Assembly (NCBI GenBank): GCA_030141605.1
Contig: JAQGDQ010000176.1
Location: 1 to 64,000 of the forward strand
Length of the DNA stretch: 64,000 bases
Source of the DNA: Tubiluchus corallicola
Taxonomy: Eukaryota; Priapulida; Priapulimorpha; Priapulimorphida; Tubiluchidae
Direction of reading: 5' to 3'
Under the pieces are notes generated by a model. It saw only the letters and a program-made list of their open reading frames with translations. It did not search any database and was not told the origin of the DNA. Shown here piece by piece: positions 53,701 to 64,000 of this stretch (position 1 is its first letter; each line of letters opens with the position of its first letter). Made by a program: the position numbers and the translations under genes.

Positions 53701-56700
53701 TCAAGACAATTTTTTAAGCTTTATGTAAGTGAAGGGTTTTCTTGTGCTTTAAGCATTTTTTTCTCTAAATTTTAACACTGCATATGGATATTGTTAATTT
53801 TTGATAATATGCATTTAAGAGTATTAAACTGGTAATGTTACAGTTTTTATATAAAATTTTGTTTTTCATCAATATCATTATAGTAAGCATTTTCTTTTAT
53901 TTCTCAGGTCTTTAACATCTATATGGCAGGCAGGCATTTATGCTCGCGGCGGTATTCCGAGTTTTCTGACCTCCATTCCGCACTCAAACGAGAGTTTGCT
54001 GATTTTAACTTTCCAAAACTGCCTGGTAAATGGCCATTCTCGTTATCGGAACAACAACTCGACACACGACGACGAGGTTTAGAACAATATTTGGAGAGAG
54101 GTAATAACTACTTTCAGTGTTTGTTAAACTGTGTAGCTGTAAACTTGTTTACTACCTTCCTTAATTTTTTTATTTTTTGTTTAAAGCATTTTAAGGTGCC
54201 ATGCATTGCGCTATCATTGAATCTGTGTCTTTGAGTATTTAATGAAGCCAGGCTATAATGTGCTTTTATGGTTTCAGTGTGTGCTGTTCGAGTGATTGCG
54301 GAAAGTCAGACCATGCAAGAGTTTTTAACTGAAATTGACAGCAGCGAGGTAAAGTGACATGCTATTGGCTTTTAGCTAAATTTTTCTCAAGTTTTTGCTT
54401 TGTATCAGGAAATGAGTGCCTTTTGGAATATGCGTACATTTTTAGGATGTTACTTTAGAACTGATGAGCAATTATGCCGAGAGCAGAGTATATTTGCGAT
54501 ATTTGTGAGATTATGACAGCAATAAATTGCGGTATTGTCTGGTTATAGCGAAGCTTATTAGTTGAGTTGACTGCAGATTGAAAGGTAGCCTGCCTTTTCC
54601 TTGTTATGTCCACCTCTGTGTTTGGACTCTGCAAACATCTGCAAATTTCTACGATTTATTTTGTACATCTTTTGTGAAAAGTACATAATCACACATAATT
54701 ATCTATTCATATATAAGTAAGAAATTCATGAAATTTAGTGAAACTGTCGCGAGTTTTGTTCCGCATTGCAGAATTACGAAATTACGATGTAGTGTGTACA
54801 GCTTCAAGTCACCTTTAACCATAAATATAATTACAGAAATTGAATTATATTTCAAAACCTCTTGAAAATGTGACAACTAATTCACCTGATGCAAATAATT
54901 TACTTTTTTCTGATACATTACTATTTTCCAATTAAAAATAAATAGATACTACTAATTTAGATCACAGTTTTAAAGTATTCGATGATACAAACTTATATCA
55001 GCTTCGTCATAATCGTATATCCCGCACGACACAGGTTTTAAAAAATTTTCGTGTTTTAGATACATGTGGTTATGTGTAAAACTATTTTCCTATTTATTTG
55101 TCAATAAGTCAAGGAATGTTTTTTCACTGCATAATGCTATTTGTCAAATAAGTTTCAATGCACAAGTAAAACTGCTTAATTTGCTGAATGTCATTATTAC
55201 ACTTTTCAAATTGTTTGTTCAATTTTATATTACATACGAAATGGACTGTAAAATTTTATTAAAATATTTCAAGAAGTTTTTTGATAACAGCTACGTCTTG
55301 AAACATTTTAATAAAATTTAATCTGAGCAAAATCCCAGCACTTACGAAATGGACAGTCATCACTAACTTGTGGACAATTAGTGCTAAATTTTTAATCGTT
55401 TATGATGAAACTCATTTAACTTAAATTGTTTACAGAATTCTACATCAGTGTCAGATGTGATAATGAAGGTGTTGCTACCAGACAAGAACTTACTCACTAT
55501 AACGATATCACGAAATAGCACTGCAGAACAAGTGTTTAACGTAAGTCTGCTATTGCCTTTCTTTTTACTACGGTTTTCTAATGTGTTGCACTTGCCATGT
55601 GTTAATGGAAACTTATCATCTCACAGTGTAAATTGCTAGTTATTGCCTTTTATAAATTGTTTCATTAATTTCCCAGTATTTCTGCCAGTTTTGTATTTTG
55701 CCTTAAATATTGGTGTCAATTATAAATGGTTTCATTAACTAATAAATTGTGCTGGTTTGGTAATTTGTCTGAATTAATACAAATGAAAATGAAACCCTCT
55801 TTACTACTTATTTCAAAATCAGAAATTAAGTTTTGTGACTAGCTATATTTTATGGGATTAGTATTTGTATGTTGTTAGCTGTTCTAGTCCTGATTTAACT
55901 TAATAGATTGGTTTTTTTGGTTTTAGTTGTTGTCATAATATACTCTAATTTATGCATGGTTCTCACTAGAGTATTACCGAGTCCATGCCACTGACATTTT
56001 TGAAACCTTCTGTATTCAGATTACAAAAAAGCTAAAAGGTCTTTTAAAGCATTTTTGTTGGGGCTTAGAAAAAGGCCTGGATACATTGTTCGTTTTTGTT
56101 GCAAAGATTGAAACATTGCCAAGTTATGTCTATGTGTTCACTAGTTCTTGCGTTGCATAGTATTTTATCATTACGCTTAATTTGACACGATTGCATATCT
56201 TTGCTTCATTGTATTTTGTTTGAGTTTATTACTACATATTTTGTTTCTTTCACTGATTTATTATTTATGTTTTTTTTTGTTTTTTGTTTGGTTTGACTTT
56301 TTTCTAGTTTTTTGTTTTAATCGGTTAGCTAAATGCTTTACATATTTTGTTAATCATCATTTCATATTTTTCATTTTATTTCTTTGTTGCATAGCTTACT
56401 TAGTTGTTTCGCTTTCATGTTTAATGTATCCCCCCGTAAATTCATGTTAACACCAGCACCACAAATTTTTTTCAATTTTCACTAACCTGAGAAGGGTAGC
56501 TGACTCGATGACCAATTGGTCTTTCGCTACCCTTTCTCCTACACCCCCCTTAACTCTTTCCTTTATGCTTAATTTATCCTTTTTAATCAATAACTAAAAA
56601 AATAATTAGTCAATTTGTATGCAGGTGTAAATGAAGAGATAAATACAAATGTCTATGTCTATGTCTTGTCTTGTCTATGCTAGTGTATGAATAACTATTC

Positions 56701-59700
56701 TATACGAATTGCAAAGACTGATTTGCGGCATTTTTCACAATCATGATGTTATCTAGATGTGTGCCATAAATGTAGTTGTATAAAAACTCTTTTAAGTTGT
56801 TTGGTCAGGCTTTTACACTCAGCATACAAGCAACAAAACCAATAGCTGTAAAAGGGAATGGTGTTCGTTAAATTTTATTAGTAAACTCGTCTTGGAGAAT
56901 TCTGTTTGATAATGAGCTAACCAACAGTTTTGTCAATATAATATTAGTAGGTCCTACTCAGGACTACTGCATACCAGCTTGGAGGATATTGAGCTGTATA
57001 AAAAGCAAGGTTAGTTTATTATCTGTGAATTAACGCAAATACTGCCGTCTGTTTGCGCATCGTAAAAATTACAGCCGCTGTCTAGCAGATGAGTAAGACA
57101 AAAATCAATACGACACTAAAGCTGGCAGAGTGTGGTCGAGATTGCTAGTCTGGTAAGGTTCATGTAAGTGACCAAACTGATCTGAATAGGCACACACTAG
57201 TAGTAGCGTTTTAATTCAAACTTGTTAGCTGATATTTTGGTTGTCTTTATTGATTATGTGCTTGACGTCACATTGTTTGTTGATAGGTTTCTTATAAATT
57301 ACTAAATATCATGCGTGCATTGTTTCATTGTGATCTACAACACTGTGGTTTTACTGTCTGATGTGCCCGTTTCACAGAGAGAACTGGATGAAAATAACAC
57401 ACGAAATTGCTCTCACAAAATAAAAAAATTTCAAAAAAAATTTCTTTGCGATAACCCATCCCATGTAGCAAGAATGTTTTGCATTTCACAAGTGCATTTT
57501 TTTACGCATATCCAGTCCTACGTCCTATTCAATGCCTTTACAGTTGCAATTTATATAAATTATAGTTATGATCTCAAAAAATAAAAAAAACAGGTCTGAT
57601 ATTACTTTAACTAACATTATTAAATGTACTTTGTTTGTGATGACTGCCGTAACTGTAACTTAATTTAGACATGATCATATTAATATCAAATTACAAAGCG
57701 TCCTTTTTCTTACTACGATAGAGCACTTCAGAAGATAAAAATAGTTCATGAAGTCATTCCGGATGGCATTAACAATACAAGCACTAACGCCGACATAGCC
57801 GCAGTGTTTTGAAAGAAGTCATTTTTAGCAGCACTAGAAGCAAAACATTGTATACCTACTTTAATTTCTGGTAAAATTGTCAAAATAAATTGTAAATGTT
57901 GATATAAATAGGAGTTCAGAATTAGTTTTATTGTTATCATCAAGCAATTGAATTCTCATAGCATTCAATTTATTTTTATTCTTTATTTATTTGTAGTTAC
58001 CAAATTTATTTACATGCACAGTAAGTCATAAGTCCTTGTTTAGCGAAATGGTTCATTTTAAGGACATTTTTTTATTTTGCTCAAAGCAGTGTTATTTTAA
58101 CAACATTTTTTACCTAATTTGAACACAACACTATTCTGTTCCAAGAAAATGTGTGGTAATATAAAATTGGAATATTTGTGCTGTTGCTTCTAAATGTTAA
58201 AGATTATGTCTCTGTGCTAAATGATGGTTATAACCACCTGAGTGCAAACTATACTCAAAGCAATTCTACCTAAAACCTGCTAGTATAGCAACTGGTGTCT
58301 AGAAGAAAGTTTCCAACAGTGTATTACTGATTTTGCCCTTGGAACATGTCAGTGCTTTTGTACATAATTACGTATGGACACGTTATACCTTCGATTAACG
58401 CCGATTTGCTTAACATTGTATTTTGCTAAAACTCATTACTCTCGTCTTGTATGGACTTACTGCATATATTTCCACAGCAAACACAAATTATACTAGTGTA
58501 TTACATTGTGATCTAACAGTTAATAATGCAGCATGCAAAAACCCAAATGTACAATATTTGTTTGCCCGTTTTTGTTATTTATTTTGGTTTACAAAGAAAT
58601 ATTGCAGCATCGCCATTCACGTGATAATTTATTACACTGCACTATTACTGTTAATTACACAGCATTTTATACATTATTTTAAGAATCATTTTAAAAATAG
58701 TGCCATTTGAAAACAATTTTTTAGCATTTCTTCTATACTAACTTGTGCAGTTCCTTTTTATAATATGAGAATCTAATTACTTCTTAATGCGCAACCACAT
58801 TTTCCAAGTAAGTGCAGATGATCAATATTACCAGTTAGAAAACTGAAGTGCCTGCAGTACATTTATAGGAATAATTTGCAATTGAGCATCATTTGCACCT
58901 ACATGCTGTGAATTTATTAATTCATTGAAATTTTATGCCTAGAGAGTATTATAAAAAACTAACAATTCTTATTCTTCTATTTCTAAAAAGAGAATTGAAC
59001 TGGTACATGTGACCAAAGGCTGCAAAATAACGTTGTTGTTCTATGCTGTATTGTCATGATAAGCAAAAATGTACCATGCACCTACATAATTGAAGCACAT
59101 ATTTGTGTGACCGAAGTACGTTATCTATTTTTCTTTCTAAGAAATGAAAAATTTCGTATGTTTTTTGAATTTCACATTTTGTCACTGTAAAATTATCGAA
59201 AATATTGTGACGAGTTCTTCAACTATTACCAACTTGCATGTAAAATTACCCTACTTCTAGATTTTGTGCAAAAAATGTGGCATACAAAGTTTTTTTAAAT
59301 GGCCCCTGGTATTTTTGTATGTTGAAGCTATTTTGGTGAATGGTTATACTGTTCCTTTTTAAGTTATGTCATATACACGAACTCAGTTTGGGGAGCCAAG
59401 TTTGTAATTTATCCTCCTGCTGTGCAAATTGGCAGGAAAATATCGTTCTTTATATGGTGAAACAGCAGTAGTGCTTCAATTACAAGTAAACTGATCCGTG
59501 CACATTAATCTATATGTTTTATGGTTTTCTTTGCAGTTAGTTACCAATAAGCTCGGCATGTCTTCAGAAACAGCTGACTACTTTGCCTTGTTTGAAATCA
59601 TAGACTACAATTTTGGTAAGTAACGATCGTTATTTGCAACAAAAGAGTTAATGACTGAGTAGTTTTTGCGGTGTATGCTTTGTGAGTTTTACCTAGCTTT

Positions 59701-62700
59701 GAAATGCTTATGCTAAGGAATAGCTTAGGTAACAGAATGGTAACAGGACTTACAAAAGCACTACCTAACTGTTAAATACTCATTCAAATATGAGTACGAA
59801 TTTCTGATCGTATAGTGCCTCATCTTAGAGAATTGTTCTTGATGATTAGCTGGGTTAGCACAACAAGTTCACACCCATTCAATATTAATAGAAGGCTCTG
59901 CCATTCTTGAACTGATGGATCCTGGCTTGTGTACTGAACAGTACATAAAAAGAAAAAAACAACACTGCAAACTCCGTTGTCTTGCAGATGTTGTGTAAGG
60001 CTGATTTCTCACACACAACTTGCACTTAACACAATTGTGGACTATAGTACCATTTTATAGCAACTGATGTTTGTTTGGTGACATTTTCGAACTTGTTTAA
60101 ATGCTTCCTTAAAAATAAAATATTCTCACAAATGCTGACAAACTTGTAGTAATATTTCAAAATGATCCAATATATAATTTTGTTTGAGATCTGTTTATCT
60201 CCCAGTTATGACACATTCTCATTTCTAACACTGCGTATATCTGTAGTTGAGGCAGATCGATGAATTCCTGGCAGGGTTTCTAGTTCATAATAGTCATACC
60301 AAAGACAAAAACAGGGTAGCATAGATTGCCAGCATTGTCGCTGATTTTGTCAACAAAATCTATGGATGAAATTTACATGGGTACGAAGTGTCATTGTCAC
60401 TGTATTCTTGGATTATACTAACCATGGTGTCAAGAGAGTATTCTTTCTTTGCCTTGAAGATTTGCCTTTGGTATAAATTTGTCGAAATTATTCTACTTTC
60501 TTTGTAAAATTTTGAAATAGTGCCTTTTTTCAGAGAGAAAGCTACAGCCCAATGAGTTTCCTCACAATTTGTATATACAGAACTATAGTACTGCCACTGC
60601 TACATGTATTACGCTCAGGAAATGGCTTTTCTCGCTGAAAAAAGAGATTCAAGTCTCTGACGATAAAGCTGTCAGTTATTTTTTCTGGCAGGTATGTTGA
60701 AAAGTTCTCAAATACCTTAAATTGTGTGGGCTTATTTTGTTGGGACGTTGTGTTGCAATAATAATGGAAGATATTAAGACTTTAATTCCATTAGCTGACA
60801 AGAACTGTCAACACTACTTTTTGCTTCACGTATTAACGTTTTTTGTCATTACGGGCTACAAATTCATCATTAGTTTTACCTTGTTGTCTGAATCATTAAC
60901 ATTTGAATAGTATGAGCTTTATATTCAAATGTAATATAGATATCATCCTAGGTATGAAAAACAAGACATATTACGGAACCGTTTCTGTTAGTAATTCTGA
61001 ATATAATCGTATATTTTTGACTTACTGTAATAGTTGTAATCTGTGTTTTTTTTTATTTCTACCTCAGATTTTCATTTTGTTGATTTTTAACACAAAATCT
61101 TATTGAAAACAAGTTTAAATGTATCAATACATAATAATGTATGTTCCATATGTGAACAGTTTTTTGTAATATATTTTTCTTAGATATTTGCAGAATAATT
61201 TATTTTATCTTGTAGGCAGTAGATGATGTAAATCGAGGCCAGATTAAACCTGAAGACAAACTTTACCAGCTCAAACCGCTGCAAGATTCTTCAAGAACCT
61301 TAGAGGTATGTGTGCCTCTTTATTTGCTTTACAGGATAAATACTACTATCATGATCTCAGTCATCATCACTGTTTTCATTATTGCACATACAGGCAGCGG
61401 TATGGCTAATTATTGTAACTGTTATATACCTGCTGTAATCATAAGTAGAAGAAAATTGATCTGCCTTCTAGGCTCAATTTCGGGCTTAAAAAATTGCCAC
61501 AGGTTAACAAAATGCAATGCATCTGCCGCCAACCAGACTATCAGGCTTGCTGGTATTGCTGGTAATACTGGTATTGTGGTGCTGTAATTAAATCAGTATT
61601 TTGAAATTAGAGCTCTTCTCAATTCTTTCCTAACGGGTATATGAGCTATTACTGTCACTTATGACTGGTAAAACTAGAGCTTAATGCCCAGACTTTACTT
61701 TCTGCCTTTCAAATACCGGCTAATTTGAGCATTTCTTTGTGTCTTGCATGATATAAAAGCAATTTTTATTTGTGCAGTATTCCATGATCTGAGTAGTTTT
61801 TCTGTTTGAAAACTGCAAGCACTTTTTATTATTTTAAGAAGAAAAGAGCATTTTACAACTTCATTGTTGAACATTTTTAGGACGTACTTTGGCGTTTTAA
61901 CTGTGAGAATTTCATAATGATTCTGATCAAATTTTGCGCAGATTTGTTTAAAATAATCTTGTTGATTTCTATGCTAAGAGAAAAAGTGAAAAGCAAAATT
62001 TATAACTGGGGAATTTACTCTGCAAATATTAACACCCTGCAAATGGGACTTCAGGGCTCAGTGACTGGGCCCACTCAACGTGCATGGCTGTGAGACTTGT
62101 GACTGACGAATTGTCAAGGCTAGTCAGAAGCGTGTTAACCATGTTTGTATGTGAATACAATTCTCCTTCAAAAGAAGAAACTGTCAAAATCAGTATGGCA
62201 AATCAAATCAACCAGAAAGAGTCTTGAACTCATCATTTTATTTACGATTATGTTGCACACAATTTTTATGTGAAAATAAGGGCTGCCATTAAACTTACTG
62301 CTAGACGATTTTATAAGATGTGTTCAATTTGCTTAAATAATGATACTATTTTGCCAACTGTTCCAGTATTTAAAATTAGTCAGAGCAATGGATGGATATG
62401 GCGAGATTTCATTTCCACATTGTGCCTGTGATTCTCGTAAGGAGGGACATGTCATTGCCACGTTCAGCATTGAAAACTTTAAGCTAGCAGCATGTAAAGA
62501 AGATGGAACCCCAGAGGTAGGATATCATTACTAAAAATTAGGAAGTTACAAACAGTTTGTGTTGCATATAAGCTAAGAGAATCGCATGTAACATTAACGA
62601 ATTACCTGTCTTAGAAAACATTTATCACTTGCTAGTTGCAAAAATGGTGTATCGGTATTGGCGTATGTGCGTGGTTGTATTGGCCCAATAGATGGTAGAG

Positions 62701-63269
62701 CCTACCATTTAATTTGTAATCAGGCAGGTTCTGGGTTCAAATTCTGGTTGTCCAGCACTTTTCAGTGCCTTTTCCTTCAATTATTAGGTTAATTGTCGTG
62801 AGCGTGGTGTCATTTTAATGTGTATTCTGGATACCCTACAGAAGGTGCAGAGGCTTAGAAGTCAGCTTCTAAGGTGGCTCTATTTAACTGCATGCTAGTA
62901 GGCAAGAATTCAGACCAACTCTGCTATGTTGGATCAGTAAGCGAAATGGTAGAGAACTTGCATGTAAGCAGTAGATTCTGGGTTCGAACACTGGTTATCC
63001 AATGATTTTTAGTGCTTTTTTCTTTAATTTATTGTTGTAAGCTTCATGTATTTGTGAATGTGCATATCCAAAATAACATATAGTGACTGAGAAATTGAAA
63101 ATTTGAAACTAACTCTTTAAACATTTAATTGCTGTTTTAGTCACAAGTGATTGAATTTTCTTGGGAGGACATTACTGAACACGACTGCGATGAAGAGGGC
63201 ATGTTCTTCTCTTTCAAGTATGAAAGACCGAACAAAAAGCCTCGATGGGTGAAACTTCACTCCCATTTT
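47751..63269 (+). CDS. SNX27: Sorting nexin 27 (PDZ-PX-FERM), 3' end outside window
   Basis: SNX27 is the retromer cargo adaptor that recycles PDZ-ligand receptors from early endosomes to the surface. Eleven + strand exons: 47751-48013, 48829-48927, 49757-49889, 53908-54100, 54278-54348, 55436-55540, 59537-59615, 60534-60691, 61216-61305, 62367-62516 and 63141-63269. They give 490 codons in one frame. PDZ domain, residues about 25-120: [14 protein letters not shown], then the long loop [15 protein letters not shown] that contacts VPS26, then [22 protein letters not shown] domain, about 165-265: [36 protein letters not shown]-like module: [43 protein letters not shown] and [10 protein letters not shown]. 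Human SNX27 is about 540 aa, so about 50 C-terminal residues (MHECFERVF-type helix) should lie past 64000. All sites are GT-AG. It starts with acidic [15 protein letters not shown]. Confidence 0.96.
51757..51772. repeat. TTG microsatellite
   Basis: A short run of about five TTG units in SNX27 intron 3. The rest of this 4-kb intron (49890-53907) shows no exon; it holds R1 copy 5 near its 3' end. Confidence 0.7.
53525..53765 (+). repeat. Dispersed repeat family R1, copy 5
   Basis: Matches copy 1 at both ends (AAAATTATATTACTTTACGG, TTTGTTTGTTTTCATTTTAA, and TTTTTTAAGCTTTATGTAAG followed by AGGGTTTTCTTG). It lacks the central TGATTATTTTTTCAAACTT block. Confidence 0.65.
56210..56680 (+). repeat. 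Possible LINE 3' UTR with hexamer tail
   Basis: In SNX27 intron 6. Pyrimidine-rich sequence, then GAAGGGTAGCTGACTCGATG and TTGGTCTTTCGCTACCCTTT (a stem can form between GGGTAGC and GCTACCC), then a tail of ATGTCT/CTTGTCT repeats (56650-56680). This is the layout of non-LTR 3' ends; no coding remnant confirms it. The rest of this 4-kb intron (55541-59536) shows no exon. Confidence 0.4.
62680..62795 (+). repeat. tRNA-derived SINE, copy A
   Basis: A-box-like GATGGTAGAGCC (62691-62702) and B box GGGTTCAAATTC (62733-62744), then a tail CAGCACTTTTCAGTGCCTTT and TTCAATTATT shared with copy B. In SNX27 intron 10. Confidence 0.65.
62938..63045 (+). repeat. tRNA-derived SINE, copy B
   Basis: A-box-like AATGGTAGAG, B box GGGTTCGAACAC (62980-62991), tail TTTTTAGTGCTTTTTTCTTT then AATTTATTG. 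Same family and orientation as copy A, about 250 bp downstream. Confidence 0.65.
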
Positions 63270-63813
63270 GTGAGTTTTCCTATTTTTTACTGGTTTGTTA
63301 TATTTTTAAATACTACTTAGTACTTGTACACTTTTACTCAGCCATCATTTTTCATGATGCATGCATTGTGTTTTAATATTTTGCAATTTAAGAATTGCAT
63401 TTATGCCAATAATAGTATTTGGTAATAATATTTTGGAATAAAAGCTACATTACCAAGCAAAAACAGATAATTAGTTTGAAGCTAGAGTAGCATATAAAAT
63501 CTTCTGAAACGCATTTATTTTATTCCAAAAATATTATTCATGAAATAAATATAATATGTTGATGAATTTGTCAAAACATCAGAATGATAAAATAAACTGT
63601 TCTAGTTTAATATTTGTGTTAGTCTCCCAGAATTTTTGCCAAATATACCATGAAAGGTAACTCCACACATTATTTATTACAGAAATTATACCTCATTAAA
63701 AATTCTAAAAATGTAGCCTTTAACTGATGCAAGCGCATTCAGATAAAAAAGTCAGTAACTCATTCTCAGTTCTTCTGACTTTAAATTGACATTTCAGTTT
63801 TCACCCTTCATAT

Positions 63814-63942
63814 TAGTGTTGTAGTGCTTGAGTCTTTTGGACTCAACTTGGATTCGTGTGTCACTGAATCGACACTTGACTCGGATTTATTTATAAATGA
63901 CTCGAGACTTAGGAGCTCGACTTGGACTTGACTACAACACTG
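63814..63942. mobile_element. Short MITE with GTGTTGTAGT/ACTACAACAC ends
   Basis: 129 bp with inverted ends AGTGTTGTAGT and ACTACAACACTG, and an interior of repeated GACTCG/GAGTC words, resembling a common hAT-type MITE of marine invertebrates. The flanking octamers match only partly. In SNX27 intron 11, which runs past the window end. Confidence 0.6.
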
Positions 63943-64000
63943 TTATATATTATTATAATGGCACAATTTACTTTATTATATTTTTACAACATTAACATGT

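Noticed and set aside
62691-62760. tRNA gene candidate
   Set aside because: A and B boxes are present but the stems do not pair into a cloverleaf and a related copy with a SINE-like tail lies nearby.

Overview
The window is AT-rich, intron-rich animal nuclear DNA. Genes have GT-AG introns, the proteins are conserved metazoan housekeeping and trafficking proteins, and introns and gaps are full of decayed transposons (hAT-type MITEs, LINE 3' ends, tRNA-derived SINEs, one probable LTR). I place it in an invertebrate metazoan; a sponge or cnidarian is plausible, but the sequence does not settle the phylum.

Layout, left to right. (1) 1-0.82 kb: 3' end of a LINE. (2) 2.2-10.2 kb, + strand: the 3' four coding exons of a VAMP7-type longin R-SNARE, with an unusual Thr/Pro-rich luminal tail. 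A single-exon alpha-1,3-fucosyltransferase sits on the opposite strand inside its 6-kb third intron. (3) 12.8-19.6 kb, - strand: complete nine-exon class III alcohol dehydrogenase (ADH5, 379 aa). (4) 21.7-24.55 kb, - strand: a multi-exon gene of uncertain family (CaRF-like at best) whose first exon looks frame-disrupted. A young 5'-truncated LINE lies 22 bp upstream of its first ATG. (5) 25.8-26.4 kb, + strand: intronless EMC8/9. (6) 28.2-32.9 kb, - strand: RBM8A/Y14, six exons, 175 aa. It is head-to-head (275 bp between ATGs) with the first two exons of a Rab-type GTPase whose remaining exons I could not find. (7) 35.4-36.4 kb: hAT element with TIRs and 8-bp target duplication. (8) 40.6-45.5 kb, - strand: complete eight-exon SPG21/maspardin (312 aa). 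An unidentified + strand gene has its terminal exon inside an SPG21 intron. (9) 47.75-63.3 kb, + strand: eleven exons of SNX27 (490 codons); the last exon is beyond the window.

Several genes share a theme but not an operon: VAMP7, the Rab GTPase, SNX27 and probably maspardin all act in endosomal membrane traffic. RBM8A is an exon-junction-complex core protein, EMC8 is an ER insertase subunit, and ADH5 is glutathione-dependent formaldehyde and GSNO metabolism. A roughly 48-bp GC-richer block is shared by the ADH5 promoter and the EMC8/CaRF-like divergent promoter; it is the most interesting regulatory signal here.

Exon boundaries were read by eye from splice sites and family alignment in memory. 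Total coding lengths of ADH5, RBM8A and SPG21 come out as exact multiples of three with family-typical protein lengths, which supports those models.
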